Shown here one piece after another: positions 7,425 through 13,709 of a stretch of DNA of 20,084 nt; positions within the stretch are counted from its first letter, which is position 1, and each line of letters opens with the position of its first letter. A model generated the notes under the pieces. That model ran no database searches. It was not told the origin of the DNA and saw nothing but the letters and a program-made list of their open reading frames with translations. The translations under genes and the position numbers were made by a program. Location: NCBI GenBank assembly GCA_947169755.1, contig CAMVQX010000014.1, positions 1 through 20,084 of the forward strand, read 5' to 3'. This DNA comes from an uncultured bacterium (lineage in GTDB: Bacteria; Cyanobacteriota; Vampirovibrionia; Gastranaerophilales; Gastranaerophilaceae).

Positions 7425-8123
7425 ATGACTAATTCAATGATACCTTATTCATTTATTCCCGGTACTAAAGCGAAAGCCGGTGAAGTGAATGCAAATTTTG
7501 TATCACTTGCAAATGCTATTGAACAAAATATGGAAATTTCTGCCGGTGATATACAGGAATTGAGGGAAATTTTAGCTGGTAAAGCAAATAGTGAAGATTT
7601 AACAAAAGATTTTGTTGTAAATACGGCAGGAACAAATTTAAACAATTACAAAACTCCAGGAAATTATATATTTACGTCAGGTTATACACCGACAAATATC
7701 CCAAAAGGAAGTTCTGGTGTGCTATCCGTTTTAGGTACCGAACCAAAAATTAAGCAAGTCTGGTATTCAGATGGGTCCGTACCGGATATTTATGTGAGGA
7801 TGTGGTCAGGTTCTTCTTGGGGAAATTGGGTAACAAATACAATTTCAAAGAATGCTTCAAATCTCGGATACATAAAATTTGCAAACGGGATAATAATTCA
7901 ATGGGGGTATACAACATTTGATTCAAACAGTACAACCGTAACATTCCCAATTGCATTTAGTGCTAATCCGCAGATATGTTTTGGCGGGCATGCTTCATCA
8001 AATAATATATATGCAATAGGTGCGTTGCATACAGGGAGATCAACAACATCTTTTACCGCTCATGGCTGGAAAGTTTCAGGTAGTTTAGACTGTGCCTGCA
8101 GCTGGATTGCAATCGGATGTTAA
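7425..8123 (+). CDS. Phage tail-fibre-like protein (pyocin-knob type)
   Basis: 232 residues. The N-terminus MIPYSFIPGTKAKAGEVNANF is the attachment-type start seen in many phage and prophage tail fibres. Residues about 60-140 (NTAGTNLNNYKTPGNYIF... through YVRMWSGSSWGNWV) match the 'pyocin knob' fold of tail-fibre receptor-binding regions. From about 148, IKFANGIIIQWGYTTF...VTFPIAFSANPQICFGG...SWIAIGC resembles gp53-like tail-fibre C-terminal domains. The mature protein should trimerise and bind a cell surface. It is followed 27 nt later by a tail-assembly chaperone and has its own promoter, but no capsid, portal, tail-tube or lysis gene is nearby. It may be a domesticated fibre, a part supplied to a tailocin or phage elsewhere, or a remnant. 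There is no signal peptide. Confidence 0.85.
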   Translation: MTNSMIPYSFIPGTKAKAGEVNANFVSLANAIEQNMEISAGDIQELREILAGKANSEDLTKDFVVNTAGTNLNNYKTPGNYIFTSGYTPTNIPKGSSGVLSVLGTEPKIKQVWYSDGSVPDIYVRMWSGSSWGNWVTNTISKNASNLGYIKFANGIIIQWGYTTFDSNSTTVTFPIAFSANPQICFGGHASSNNIYAIGALHTGRSTTSFTAHGWKVSGSLDCACSWIAIGC

Positions 8124-8150
8124 CACAAATAAAAATGAAGGAGAAAATTT

Positions 8151-8561
8151 ATGAAATATTACGGAACAAAAAATAACAAAGATTATGGATTTTATGAAGA
8201 AAATTTTGAAAACGCAGTTGAAATAACGGATGAATATTGGATGCAGCTTTTGAATGAACAATCCGAAGGGAAAAGGATAATTCCTTTTGAAGGTAATGTC
8301 ATTGCGGTCAATGAAGCAGAGTATTCACAAGTAAATGGTGTCTGGACAAGATTGAATGCTGCTGAAATCCAAGAAAAACAATTAAAAATTCAAAATGCAA
8401 TTCGTATTCAAGAAATCAAAGAAGAATTGGATAATCTTGATAAAAAACGAATTAGGGCAATGGCCGAACCGTCATTGATGGATTCGGACACAAGCTGGCT
8501 TGAATATTATAATAAACAAGTCAAGACGCTGCGTGATGAACTGGAACAATTGAATAAATAA
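8151..8561 (+). CDS. Phage tail-fibre assembly chaperone-like protein
   Basis: 136 residues. The segment EITDEYWMQLLNEQSEGKRI (about 25-44) is the typical 'xITDxYWxxLLxxQSxGK' signature of tail-fibre assembly chaperones and similar small proteins next to phage fibres. The remainder is a charged helix with coiled-coil character (AAEIQEKQLKIQNAIRIQEI to the C-terminus LRDELEQLNK). Such proteins help their cognate fibre fold and trimerise and often bind its C-terminus. GGAG lies at good spacing before the ATG, and the gap of 27 nt to the fibre gene indicates one transcript. A strong hairpin ends it. The function rests on signature plus context. Confidence 0.75.
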   Translation: MKYYGTKNNKDYGFYEENFENAVEITDEYWMQLLNEQSEGKRIIPFEGNVIAVNEAEYSQVNGVWTRLNAAEIQEKQLKIQNAIRIQEIKEELDNLDKKRIRAMAEPSLMDSDTSWLEYYNKQVKTLRDELEQLNK

Positions 8562-8564
8562 ACT

Positions 8565-8597
8565 AATTCGACCGAATGTTTATTCGGTCGAATTTTT
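8565..8597 (+). terminator. Terminator of the tail-fibre cassette
   Basis: Perfect 13-bp stem AATTCGACCGAAT (8565-8577) / ATTCGGTCGAATT (8582-8594) with loop GTTT, followed by TTT. It starts 4 nt after the stop codon. Confidence 0.85.
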
Positions 8598-8601
8598 CTG
8601 T

Positions 8602-8607
8602 TATAAT
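8602..8607 (+). promoter_or_regulatory. cysE -10 box (leaderless type)
   Basis: Consensus TATAAT followed by 6 nt (CAACTT) and the cysE ATG at 8614. The -35 position falls inside the preceding terminator hairpin and is weak (TTTATT at 8579-8584, 17-bp spacing). Confidence 0.5.
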
Positions 8608-8613
8608 CAACTT

Positions 8614-9264
8614 ATGCTAAAAACGATTAAACGAGGAATAAGCAAAGTCAAAGAAGATATTCAGGTAATATACGATAAAGATCCCGCTGCAGAAAACTTA
8701 TTGGAGGTTATTTTATGTTATCCAGGTTTGCACGCATTGATTGCATACAGGCTTGCACATAAATTCTATAAGTGGCATATTCCTCTTTTGCCCCGTATGA
8801 TTTCTTATATAACAAGGATTATTACAGGTATAGAAATTCATCCTGCTGCGCAAATCGGGCGAAGATTTTTTATTGATCACGGTGAGGGTGTTGTAATAGG
8901 TGCAACGACAATAATCGGAGATGATGTTCTGATTTATCAGCAGGTTACCCTTGGCGGAACAGGAAAAGAGCATGGTAAACGCCATCCTACACTTGGTAAC
9001 GGAGTTATTGTCGGTGCCGGCGCAAAAGTTCTTGGCAACATTACGCTTGGGGATTATGTAAGAGTCGGCGCAGGTTCGGTCGTTGTGGAAGATGTTCCTG
9101 AATATTCAACGGTAGTTGGGATTCCTGGAAGAATAGTTCAAAGACATTTTAAAGATGAAAATGGCGTTCTTATGCATAACAGAATTCCTGACCCTGTTAA
9201 ATGCGAATTAAATAGGTTAAAATACGAGATATTAGAGATTAAAGAAAAAATTAAGGAGATATAA
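8614..9264 (+). CDS. cysE: Serine O-acetyltransferase
   Basis: 216 residues. It transfers acetyl from acetyl-CoA to L-serine, giving O-acetylserine for cysteine synthesis; cytoplasmic. The helical N-terminal part has KDPAAENLLEVILCYPGLHALIAYRLAH, the family hallmark. From about residue 70 a left-handed beta-helix of hexapeptide repeats follows (IHPAAQIGRRFFIDHGEGVVIGATTIIGDD...), with the His-Gly active-site region and the loop GGTGKEHGKRHPTLGNGVIVGAGAKVLGN. The short form resembles cyanobacterial and plant-type enzymes. MLKTI at the very start matches the family start, so ATG 8614 is firm although it lacks a Shine-Dalgarno sequence and TATAAT lies only 6 nt upstream. One nt separates it from the following small gene. 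Confidence 0.94.
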   Translation: MLKTIKRGISKVKEDIQVIYDKDPAAENLLEVILCYPGLHALIAYRLAHKFYKWHIPLLPRMISYITRIITGIEIHPAAQIGRRFFIDHGEGVVIGATTIIGDDVLIYQQVTLGGTGKEHGKRHPTLGNGVIVGAGAKVLGNITLGDYVRVGAGSVVVEDVPEYSTVVGIPGRIVQRHFKDENGVLMHNRIPDPVKCELNRLKYEILEIKEKIKEI

Positions 9265-9265
9265 A

Positions 9266-9466
9266 ATGTACTACGTTTACACAGAAAGAAATCATTCAGA
9301 ATTTTCTAAAACAGAAGTTGCACAATGCAAAGACTACGATACTGCGTTGCAAAAAGCTCAAAAAGCTATTGAAGGTAAAGAAGGTTACAACTATATAATA
9401 GAAGAAACTGACGGTTCTATGAATAGTTATGGTGAATTAATTTCAAGAGTTGTTGCAGAGAGCTAA
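9266..9466 (+). CDS. Small protein of unknown function
   Basis: 66 residues, MYYVYTERNHSEFSKTEVAQ and onward; acidic, soluble, no membrane segment, no Cys motif (one Cys). AAGGAG precedes the ATG, lies inside the end of cysE, and only one base separates the two genes, so translation is probably coupled to cysE. The pattern of an N-terminal beta strand, a helix rich in Lys/Ala/Gln (YDTALQKAQKAIEGK) and a further strand suggests a small alpha/beta domain. I do not recognise the family. The stop codon lies 3 nt from the stop of the convergent fliI-type gene. Confidence 0.75.
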   Translation: MYYVYTERNHSEFSKTEVAQCKDYDTALQKAQKAIEGKEGYNYIIEETDGSMNSYGELISRVVAES

Positions 9467-9469
9467 ATT

Positions 9470-10816
9470 TTATATTTCCACACCTTGCATCATATCGACA
9501 AGTGTTTCAATCGTTGTATCCATACTGACGATATCGGAGGTTTTCTGTTGCAAAAATGCGTTAATTTTCGGCATCAGTTCAATCGCAACATCAAGTTTTG
9601 GATTAGTGCCGGGCTGATACATACCAACATCAATAAGGTCTTTGTTTTCTCTATACAATGACATAATTGCACGCATTTTGCCTGCAGCTTCGCGATGTTC
9701 AGGGGTTACAATTGATGACATTAACCTTGAGATACTTCCTAAAACATCAATCGCAGGATAATGGTTCATTTCTGCAACTTTTCTGGACAAGAAAATATGG
9801 CCGTCTACAATACCACGTACAATATCAACAATAGGGTCAGATATGTCATCACCTTCCATCAATACGGTATACAAGGCCGTAATAGAACCTTTTGGGCTAT
9901 TTCCTGCACGCTCGAGAACCTTTTGCAGCCAAGAAAATATTGATGGCGGATAACCTTTCATCGTAGGCGGTTCGCCAAGAGACAGACCAACTTCACGTCC
10001 CGCCATTGCACAACGTGTAACTGTGTCTGTCATAAGGAAAACTTTTTTCCCCTGATCCCTAAAGTATTCACAAACCGCAGTCGCTGTAAGCAAGGCTTTT
10101 TGACGAATCAGAGGCGGTTGATCACCTGTTGAACACACAACAACAGATTTTGCCATACCTTCTTCTCCAAGAGAATCTTCAATAAACTCTTTTACCTCAC
10201 GGCCACGTTCTCCAATCAGAGCAACTACGTTAACATCTGCATCGGAATTTCTTGCAATCATACCTAGGAGTGTACTTTTACCGACACCGGATCCGGCAAA
10301 CAGCCCCAAACGCTGTCCGCAGCCCATTGTCATACAACTGTCTATTGCTCTGACACCTGTTGAAAATACTTCCGTAATAATAGGTCTTTCAAAAGGCCCC
10401 GGAGGCGGTCCTTCAACTGCACGCCACATAGCCCCCGTAGTGTCCAATGGTTTGCCGTCAAGCGGGTCTCCAAGCGGATTTATTAAACGTCCGAGTAAAA
10501 AATCTCCGACGGGGATAATAATAGGTTTTCCTGTAGAAGTTACCAAACTGCCCTGTCCAATACCTTCTCCGTCATATAACAAAAGCAATTGTGCTACTTC
10601 ACCTTTGAAAGCCTGAACTTCTGCAGGTTTTTTTCTTCCGTCTTTTGTTTCAATAAAACAAAGGTCACCAATTTTAAGCCCCGGTAGTTTAACTTCAACC
10701 GTCAAACCCAAAAGCTTTGATACAGTTCCTTTAAAGCGAAAAAGTTCTGTGTTGTCGAGTTTATTTTTTACCCTATCTTTTAAATCCTCAAGCCTGCTTG
10801 TATCAAAGTTAGTCAT
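9470..10816 (-). CDS. fliI: FliI/SctN-family type III export ATPase
   Basis: 448 residues, usual for flagellar export ATPases. N-terminal beta-barrel (about 25-100); Walker A AGSGVGKST (174-182); GERGREV (202-208); Walker B VFLMTD (259-264); and GEPPTMKGYPPSIFSWLQKVLERAG (281-305). The GYPPS-x-F-x2-L-x2-LLERAG form separates FliI/SctN from F1-beta and Rho. As a hexamer at the membrane it would unload chaperoned substrates into the type III export gate. No fliH, fliJ, hook or basal-body gene is in the window, so flagellar rather than injectisome use is assumed from family frequency only. No Shine-Dalgarno sequence; the -10 is 7 nt from the ATG. A 313-bp inverted-repeat element lies just upstream of the promoter. 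Confidence 0.88.
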   Translation of the reverse strand: MTNFDTSRLEDLKDRVKNKLDNTELFRFKGTVSKLLGLTVEVKLPGLKIGDLCFIETKDGRKKPAEVQAFKGEVAQLLLLYDGEGIGQGSLVTSTGKPIIIPVGDFLLGRLINPLGDPLDGKPLDTTGAMWRAVEGPPPGPFERPIITEVFSTGVRAIDSCMTMGCGQRLGLFAGSGVGKSTLLGMIARNSDADVNVVALIGERGREVKEFIEDSLGEEGMAKSVVVCSTGDQPPLIRQKALLTATAVCEYFRDQGKKVFLMTDTVTRCAMAGREVGLSLGEPPTMKGYPPSIFSWLQKVLERAGNSPKGSITALYTVLMEGDDISDPIVDIVRGIVDGHIFLSRKVAEMNHYPAIDVLGSISRLMSSIVTPEHREAAGKMRAIMSLYRENKDLIDVGMYQPGTNPKLDVAIELMPKINAFLQQKTSDIVSMDTTIETLVDMMQGVEI

Positions 10817-10823
10817 AATAGTA

Positions 10824-10851
10824 ATTATAGTAATTTTTTTTAATTTTTCAA
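10824..10851 (-). promoter_or_regulatory. fliI promoter (leaderless type)
   Basis: Minus strand: TTGAAA (10846-10851), 16-bp spacer, TATAAT (10824-10829), then 7 nt to the ATG at 10816. Confidence 0.65.
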
Positions 10852-10856
10852 ACTAT

Positions 10857-10877
10857 TTACATAAAATATATTATTAG
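10857..10877 (+). repeat. Left 21-bp terminal inverted repeat
   Basis: Begins TTACATAAAATATATTAT; it is the exact reverse complement of 11149-11169. It ends 5 bp from the -35 hexamer of the fliI promoter. Confidence 0.85.
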
Positions 10878-11076
10878 TATTATCTTATAAATTTAAACTT
10901 TGCGACGGTAGCTGAGTGAACAATAATTGTAGGCGAGACAATGGCAGAAGCGGACACTGTTTGAACGGCAATATTGATAGATTTTGAAACAAGTTCAGAA
11001 AGACGTACAGTGAGTTTGTCCGCTTTCCAGTTGAGCCGTACAAATTATTAGTGAACGAAGCGTGTCGCCGGTTTGC

Positions 11077-11098
11077 GTCGCTTTGCCGCCAAAGCGAC
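11077..11098. other. GC-rich hairpin inside the element
   Basis: GTCGCTTT / AAAGCGAC, a perfect 8-bp stem with loop GCCGCC, in a 67% G+C stretch unlike the rest of the window. Confidence 0.6.
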
Positions 11099-11148
11099 CG
11101 CCGTGCGCGCAGCACCCGCCGGAGGCAAAAGAATAAAATATATATTTG

Positions 11149-11169
11149 CTAATAATATATTTTATGTAA
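11149..11169 (-). repeat. Right 21-bp terminal inverted repeat
   Basis: Exact reverse complement of 10857-10877; begins CTAATAATATATTTTATG. Confidence 0.85.
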
Positions 11170-11246
11170 TAAAACTTTACAAAAAAGGCAATTATTTGTA
11201 CTTTAAATACTTTATATATACAAGAGTATAAAATTTGAGGATTGCT

Positions 11247-11696
11247 ATGCAATTTCACGTTGATAAAAGTACATATCTGTCAGATTCAAGATTTCAGGCA
11301 TTGAGAGATGCAGGAGTGTCTTATGAAGATTTTTCATTTAATCAAAGTTATTATATGAATACTTTGAGTAAAACCAGCATTATGGATTTGTACAAAAAAG
11401 GACAAGAAATGTATGAAAAATACACAAATTTGTACAATAATCAAATGAGTTTGTTTACGCAACTCAAAAATGACAAAATTAAGAAAAGTGAAAAATATGA
11501 ACAGCTGCTTGCTCATTATGCACAACAAAACGAAAACGGGGAAGCAACAGGTAATGATAAGACTTATGCAGCATTAAATTCAGGTTATACAACAGATCTT
11601 ATTAAGAGTGTTACAGATGCTGAAATTATGGCTGACGTGTACTTAAGCCAACGCTTTAATGCTGTTGATATGCAAAGACGTGGCTTAACGGGGTAA
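11247..11696 (+). CDS. Protein of unknown function, helical
   Basis: 149 residues from ATG 11247 (MQFHVDKSTYLSDSRFQALR), chosen because TGAGG sits 6 nt upstream; a TTG-initiated extension at 11235 would swallow that Shine-Dalgarno sequence. The protein is soluble, rich in Tyr, Lys, Asn and Gln, has no signal peptide, and is predicted by eye to be mainly helical with a coiled-coil-like middle (LYKKGQEMYEKYTNLYNNQ through EKYEQLLAHYAQQNE). The C-terminal part DAEIMADVYLSQRFNAVDMQRRG is amphipathic. It faces away from the FliI-type gene across the 313-bp element, so a link with type III export is possible but unsupported. I do not recognise the family. Confidence 0.75.
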   Translation: MQFHVDKSTYLSDSRFQALRDAGVSYEDFSFNQSYYMNTLSKTSIMDLYKKGQEMYEKYTNLYNNQMSLFTQLKNDKIKKSEKYEQLLAHYAQQNENGEATGNDKTYAALNSGYTTDLIKSVTDAEIMADVYLSQRFNAVDMQRRGLTG

Positions 11697-11711
11697 ATAT
11701 ACATAACCCTC

Positions 11712-11739
11712 TTGCATTTTTTTTTTGATATATTATGAT
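11712..11739 (+). promoter_or_regulatory. rpsO promoter
   Basis: TTGCAT (11712-11717), 16-bp spacer largely of T, TATGAT (11734-11739). It gives a leader of about 48 nt, long enough for the autogenous S15 control known in other bacteria, though no specific fold was identified. Confidence 0.5.
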
Positions 11740-11793
11740 TTCCAATGTAGAGTGCTTACGCCAATAATCACTCAACAAGAAAAGGAAATTAAC

Positions 11794-12057
11794 ATGAATC
11801 TTAAAAACAAACAAGAAATTGTTAAAAAGTACGGTAAAGATGCTAAAGATACCGGCTCAACTGCAGTTCAAGTTGCTATGATGAGCAAAAAAATCTCTGA
11901 ATTGACAGAACATTTGAAATCAAACAAAAATGATTATGCAACAAAAAGAGGTCTTTTGATGATGGTAGGTAAAAGAAAAAGATTACTTTCTTACCTCAAA
12001 ACTCAAAACCTTGATGAATACAGAGATTTGGTTAAAAAACTCGGTATCAGAGGTTAG
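11794..12057 (+). CDS. rpsO: 30S ribosomal protein S15
   Basis: 87 residues (family about 89). It binds 16S rRNA early in assembly of the 30S subunit platform. Seen: GSTAVQVAMMSKKISELTEHLKSNKNDYATKRGLLMMVGKRKRLLSYLK, the S15 signature with the conserved DxxxxRGLLxxVxxRxxLLxYL region. ATG 11794 follows AAGGAAA and matches the family start; an in-frame ATG at 11725 would add 23 non-homologous residues and overlap the promoter. It ends in a strong terminator and is monocistronic. No pnp gene follows, unlike in Escherichia coli. Confidence 0.96.
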   Translation: MNLKNKQEIVKKYGKDAKDTGSTAVQVAMMSKKISELTEHLKSNKNDYATKRGLLMMVGKRKRLLSYLKTQNLDEYRDLVKKLGIRG

Positions 12058-12061
12058 AATT

Positions 12062-12091
12062 AAAAAGAGCGACTTTTAAGTCGCTCTTTTT
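12062..12091 (+). terminator. rpsO terminator
   Basis: Perfect 14-bp stem AAAAAGAGCGACTT (12062-12075) / AAGTCGCTCTTTTT (12078-12091) with a 2-nt apex, starting 4 nt after the stop codon; A- and T-rich arms make it potentially bidirectional. Confidence 0.9.
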
Positions 12092-12118
12092 ATTGCTATT
12101 GTGAAACAATCAGGCTAA

Positions 12119-12147
12119 TTGAATTAGATTTATTGTTATTTTAAAAT
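12119..12147 (+). promoter_or_regulatory. hydF promoter (leaderless type)
   Basis: TTGAAT (12119-12124), 17-bp spacer, TAAAAT (12142-12147), then 7 nt to the ATG at 12155. No Shine-Dalgarno sequence. Confidence 0.6.
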
Positions 12148-12154
12148 AATTATT

Positions 12155-13336
12155 ATGAAAACATTAAAATCAAATCGTTTGCATATTGCATTTTTTGGAA
12201 AAACAAATGTCGGAAAATCTTCTTTGATAAACAAAATCACAGGACAAGATGTTTCAATCGTGTCCGAAATTGCAGGCACTACAACTGATGTTGTTGAAAA
12301 ATCTATGGAGCTTTTGCCCATTGGTCCTGTAACTTTTTTAGATACTGCAGGATTGGATGACAAAACCGAATTAGGTGAAAAACGTGTTGAAAAAACAATG
12401 AAAGTCCTTGATAGAACTGATATTGCAGTAATTGTTTGCGAACCCGAAGGTTTTGATGATTATGAAAATGATTTGATTAAAGATATTGAAAAATTAGGAA
12501 TCCCGTATCTTATTTTGGTAAACAAATGTGATACAAAAAAAAATGTACACGAAGATTTGAATAACGCTATTTATACATCAATAGTAGATGAACAAATAGC
12601 ATACAAGTTTAAACAAGCACTTATAAATCTTTTGCCTGAAGATTTTATTAACACTCCCAAAATTGCAGGTGATTTAGTACCAGAAAAAAGTACTGTCATT
12701 CTTGTTACCCCGATTGACAAAGAAGCTCCAAAGGGCAGATTAATTTTGCCTCAGGTGCAAACAATTCGTGATTTGTTGGATAGTGATTGCCTTGTTTATA
12801 CCGTTAAAGAAACTGAATTGAAACAGGCGCTTGATAATTTGAAAACTCCGCCGTCGCTTGTCATTACAGATTCTCAGGCATTTCGTCAGGTTAGTGAAAT
12901 TGTGCCTGAAGAGATTCCTCTGACATCTTTTTCTATACTTTTTGCGAGATTAAAAGGTGATATAAACGCGTTTGCAGAAGGTGCAAAGGCGATTGACAAC
13001 TTAAAAGACGGAGATATGGTTTTGATTTTGGAAAGCTGTACGCACCACGCAATTGAAGATGATATAGGCAGAGTAAAAATTCCGAACCTTCTTCGTAAAA
13101 GGACAGGTAAAAATCTTGTTATCCATAATTTTGTCGGACACGATTTCCCGGATATTAAAGATTATAAACTCATAATTCACTGCGGAGCTTGTATGACAAA
13201 TCGCCGTGAAGTTTTGTCAAGAATTATAAAAGCCAACAATGCAGGAATCCCGATTACAAATTACGGTATTGCTATTTCATACTGCCTTGGAATTTTATCG
13301 AGAGCTATAAAACCGATATCTAATACAAAAATATGA
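12155..13336 (+). CDS. hydF: [FeFe]-hydrogenase maturation GTPase HydF
   Basis: 393 residues. HydF is the scaffold and GTPase on which the 2Fe subcluster made by HydE and HydG is assembled before transfer to apo-hydrogenase HydA. N-terminal GTPase domain: G1 GKTNVGKS (15-22), G2/G3 region EIAGTTTD and DTAGLDD (63-69), G4 NKCD (123-126). C-terminal cluster-binding domain: CTHH (Cys295, His297) and HCGAC (His342, Cys343, Cys346). The CxH-x44-HCxxC spacing is that of the family. The gene implies an [FeFe]-hydrogenase with hydE, hydG and hydA elsewhere; none is in this window. Cytoplasmic. No Shine-Dalgarno sequence; a -10 box lies 7 nt upstream. Confidence 0.95.
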   Translation: MKTLKSNRLHIAFFGKTNVGKSSLINKITGQDVSIVSEIAGTTTDVVEKSMELLPIGPVTFLDTAGLDDKTELGEKRVEKTMKVLDRTDIAVIVCEPEGFDDYENDLIKDIEKLGIPYLILVNKCDTKKNVHEDLNNAIYTSIVDEQIAYKFKQALINLLPEDFINTPKIAGDLVPEKSTVILVTPIDKEAPKGRLILPQVQTIRDLLDSDCLVYTVKETELKQALDNLKTPPSLVITDSQAFRQVSEIVPEEIPLTSFSILFARLKGDINAFAEGAKAIDNLKDGDMVLILESCTHHAIEDDIGRVKIPNLLRKRTGKNLVIHNFVGHDFPDIKDYKLIIHCGACMTNRREVLSRIIKANNAGIPITNYGIAISYCLGILSRAIKPISNTKI

Positions 13337-13370
13337 TATCATTTTCTGATTTTAGCGCTACTATACTTTT

Positions 13371-13676
13371 ATGTATGAAGATATTGAGTTAAAAAAAGTC
13401 GGTTTAGAGCTGATGTTTATGACACCTGAGAAAGGTGCCGTTGACAATTGGATTACGGCTGTAGAACTTGCCAAAATGGTTGAATTGCCGGCCGAAACTG
13501 TTAAGAAAAAACTCAATATCTTAAAAGATGCAGGAATTGTATCTGTTAGGGGAATTAATCCAAAATATTGGAAATTTGATAATTACAGTTTCCAGAGAAT
13601 GGACGAAAACGACGAAATTTTTATGCTCTTGTGCAGTTTTGATGATGTAGATTTTGACAGATATTTTCAGTACTAA
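13371..13676 (+). CDS. Small winged-helix-like protein, function unknown
   Basis: 101 residues. Residues about 10-65 (LELMFMTPEKGAVDNWITAVELAKMVELPAETVKKKLNILKDAGIVSVRG) read as a winged helix-turn-helix: a helix, a turn before LAKMVELPAETVKKKLNIL as recognition helix, then a GIVSVRG wing. The C-terminus (FMLLCSFDDVDFDRYFQY) is acidic and aromatic. A DNA-binding regulator of a neighbour such as hydF is a fair guess, but no operator is known. It starts 34 nt after hydF and could be cotranscribed or use TACTAT (13359-13364) 6 nt before its ATG; there is no Shine-Dalgarno sequence. Confidence 0.65.
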   Translation: MYEDIELKKVGLELMFMTPEKGAVDNWITAVELAKMVELPAETVKKKLNILKDAGIVSVRGINPKYWKFDNYSFQRMDENDEIFMLLCSFDDVDFDRYFQY

Positions 13677-13693
13677 CAATTTTTTTTATTTAC

Positions 13694-13707
13694 GTATTTT
13701 AAAATAC
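13694..13707. other. 14-bp palindrome upstream of the PRTase-like gene
   Basis: GTATTTTAAAATAC, a perfect palindrome ending 2 nt before the ATG at 13710. It contains TAAAAT 4 nt from the start. It may be an operator or simply an AT-rich promoter element. Confidence 0.35.
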
Positions 13708-13709
13708 AT

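Larger units (their letters stand above)
10857..11169. mobile_element. 313-bp inverted-repeat element (MITE-like or structured RNA)
   Basis: Bounded by perfect 21-bp inverted repeats (10857-10877 and 11149-11169). Further inward, more complementary segments appear in mirrored order: AATAATTGTA with TACAAATTATT, GGC with GCC, and AAGCGGACA (10948-10956) with TGTCCGCTT (11017-11025). The whole element could therefore fold into one long branched hairpin. The right half adds a GC-rich arm, positions 11051-11130 being about 67% G+C, with a perfect GTCGCTTT/AAAGCGAC hairpin at 11077-11098. A TA dinucleotide sits just inside each outer end, compatible with TA target duplication. No convincing ORF or transposase lies within. 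It could be a MITE or a structured non-coding RNA; the family is not recognised. Confidence 0.6.

Noticed and set aside
10857..11169. The element as SRP RNA, RNase P RNA, 6S RNA or tmRNA
   Set aside because: None of the diagnostic motifs I know for these RNAs is visible, and perfect terminal repeats are not typical of them.
10885..11258. Two overlapping minus-strand ORFs (76 and 87 codons) through the GC-rich element
   Set aside because: Their composition follows the GC-rich, repeat-structured DNA (Arg- and Cys-rich, no domain), there is no Shine-Dalgarno sequence, and they cross the inverted repeats. They are better explained by the non-coding element.
11693..11730. GGGT...ACCC followed by a T-run as a terminator after the gene ending at 11696
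   Set aside because: The stem is only about 4 bp with a long AT loop, and the T-run is better explained as the rpsO promoter spacer.
11725..11793. N-terminal extension of rpsO
   Set aside because: It would overlap the promoter and adds residues not found in S15; the Shine-Dalgarno sequence fits ATG 11794.
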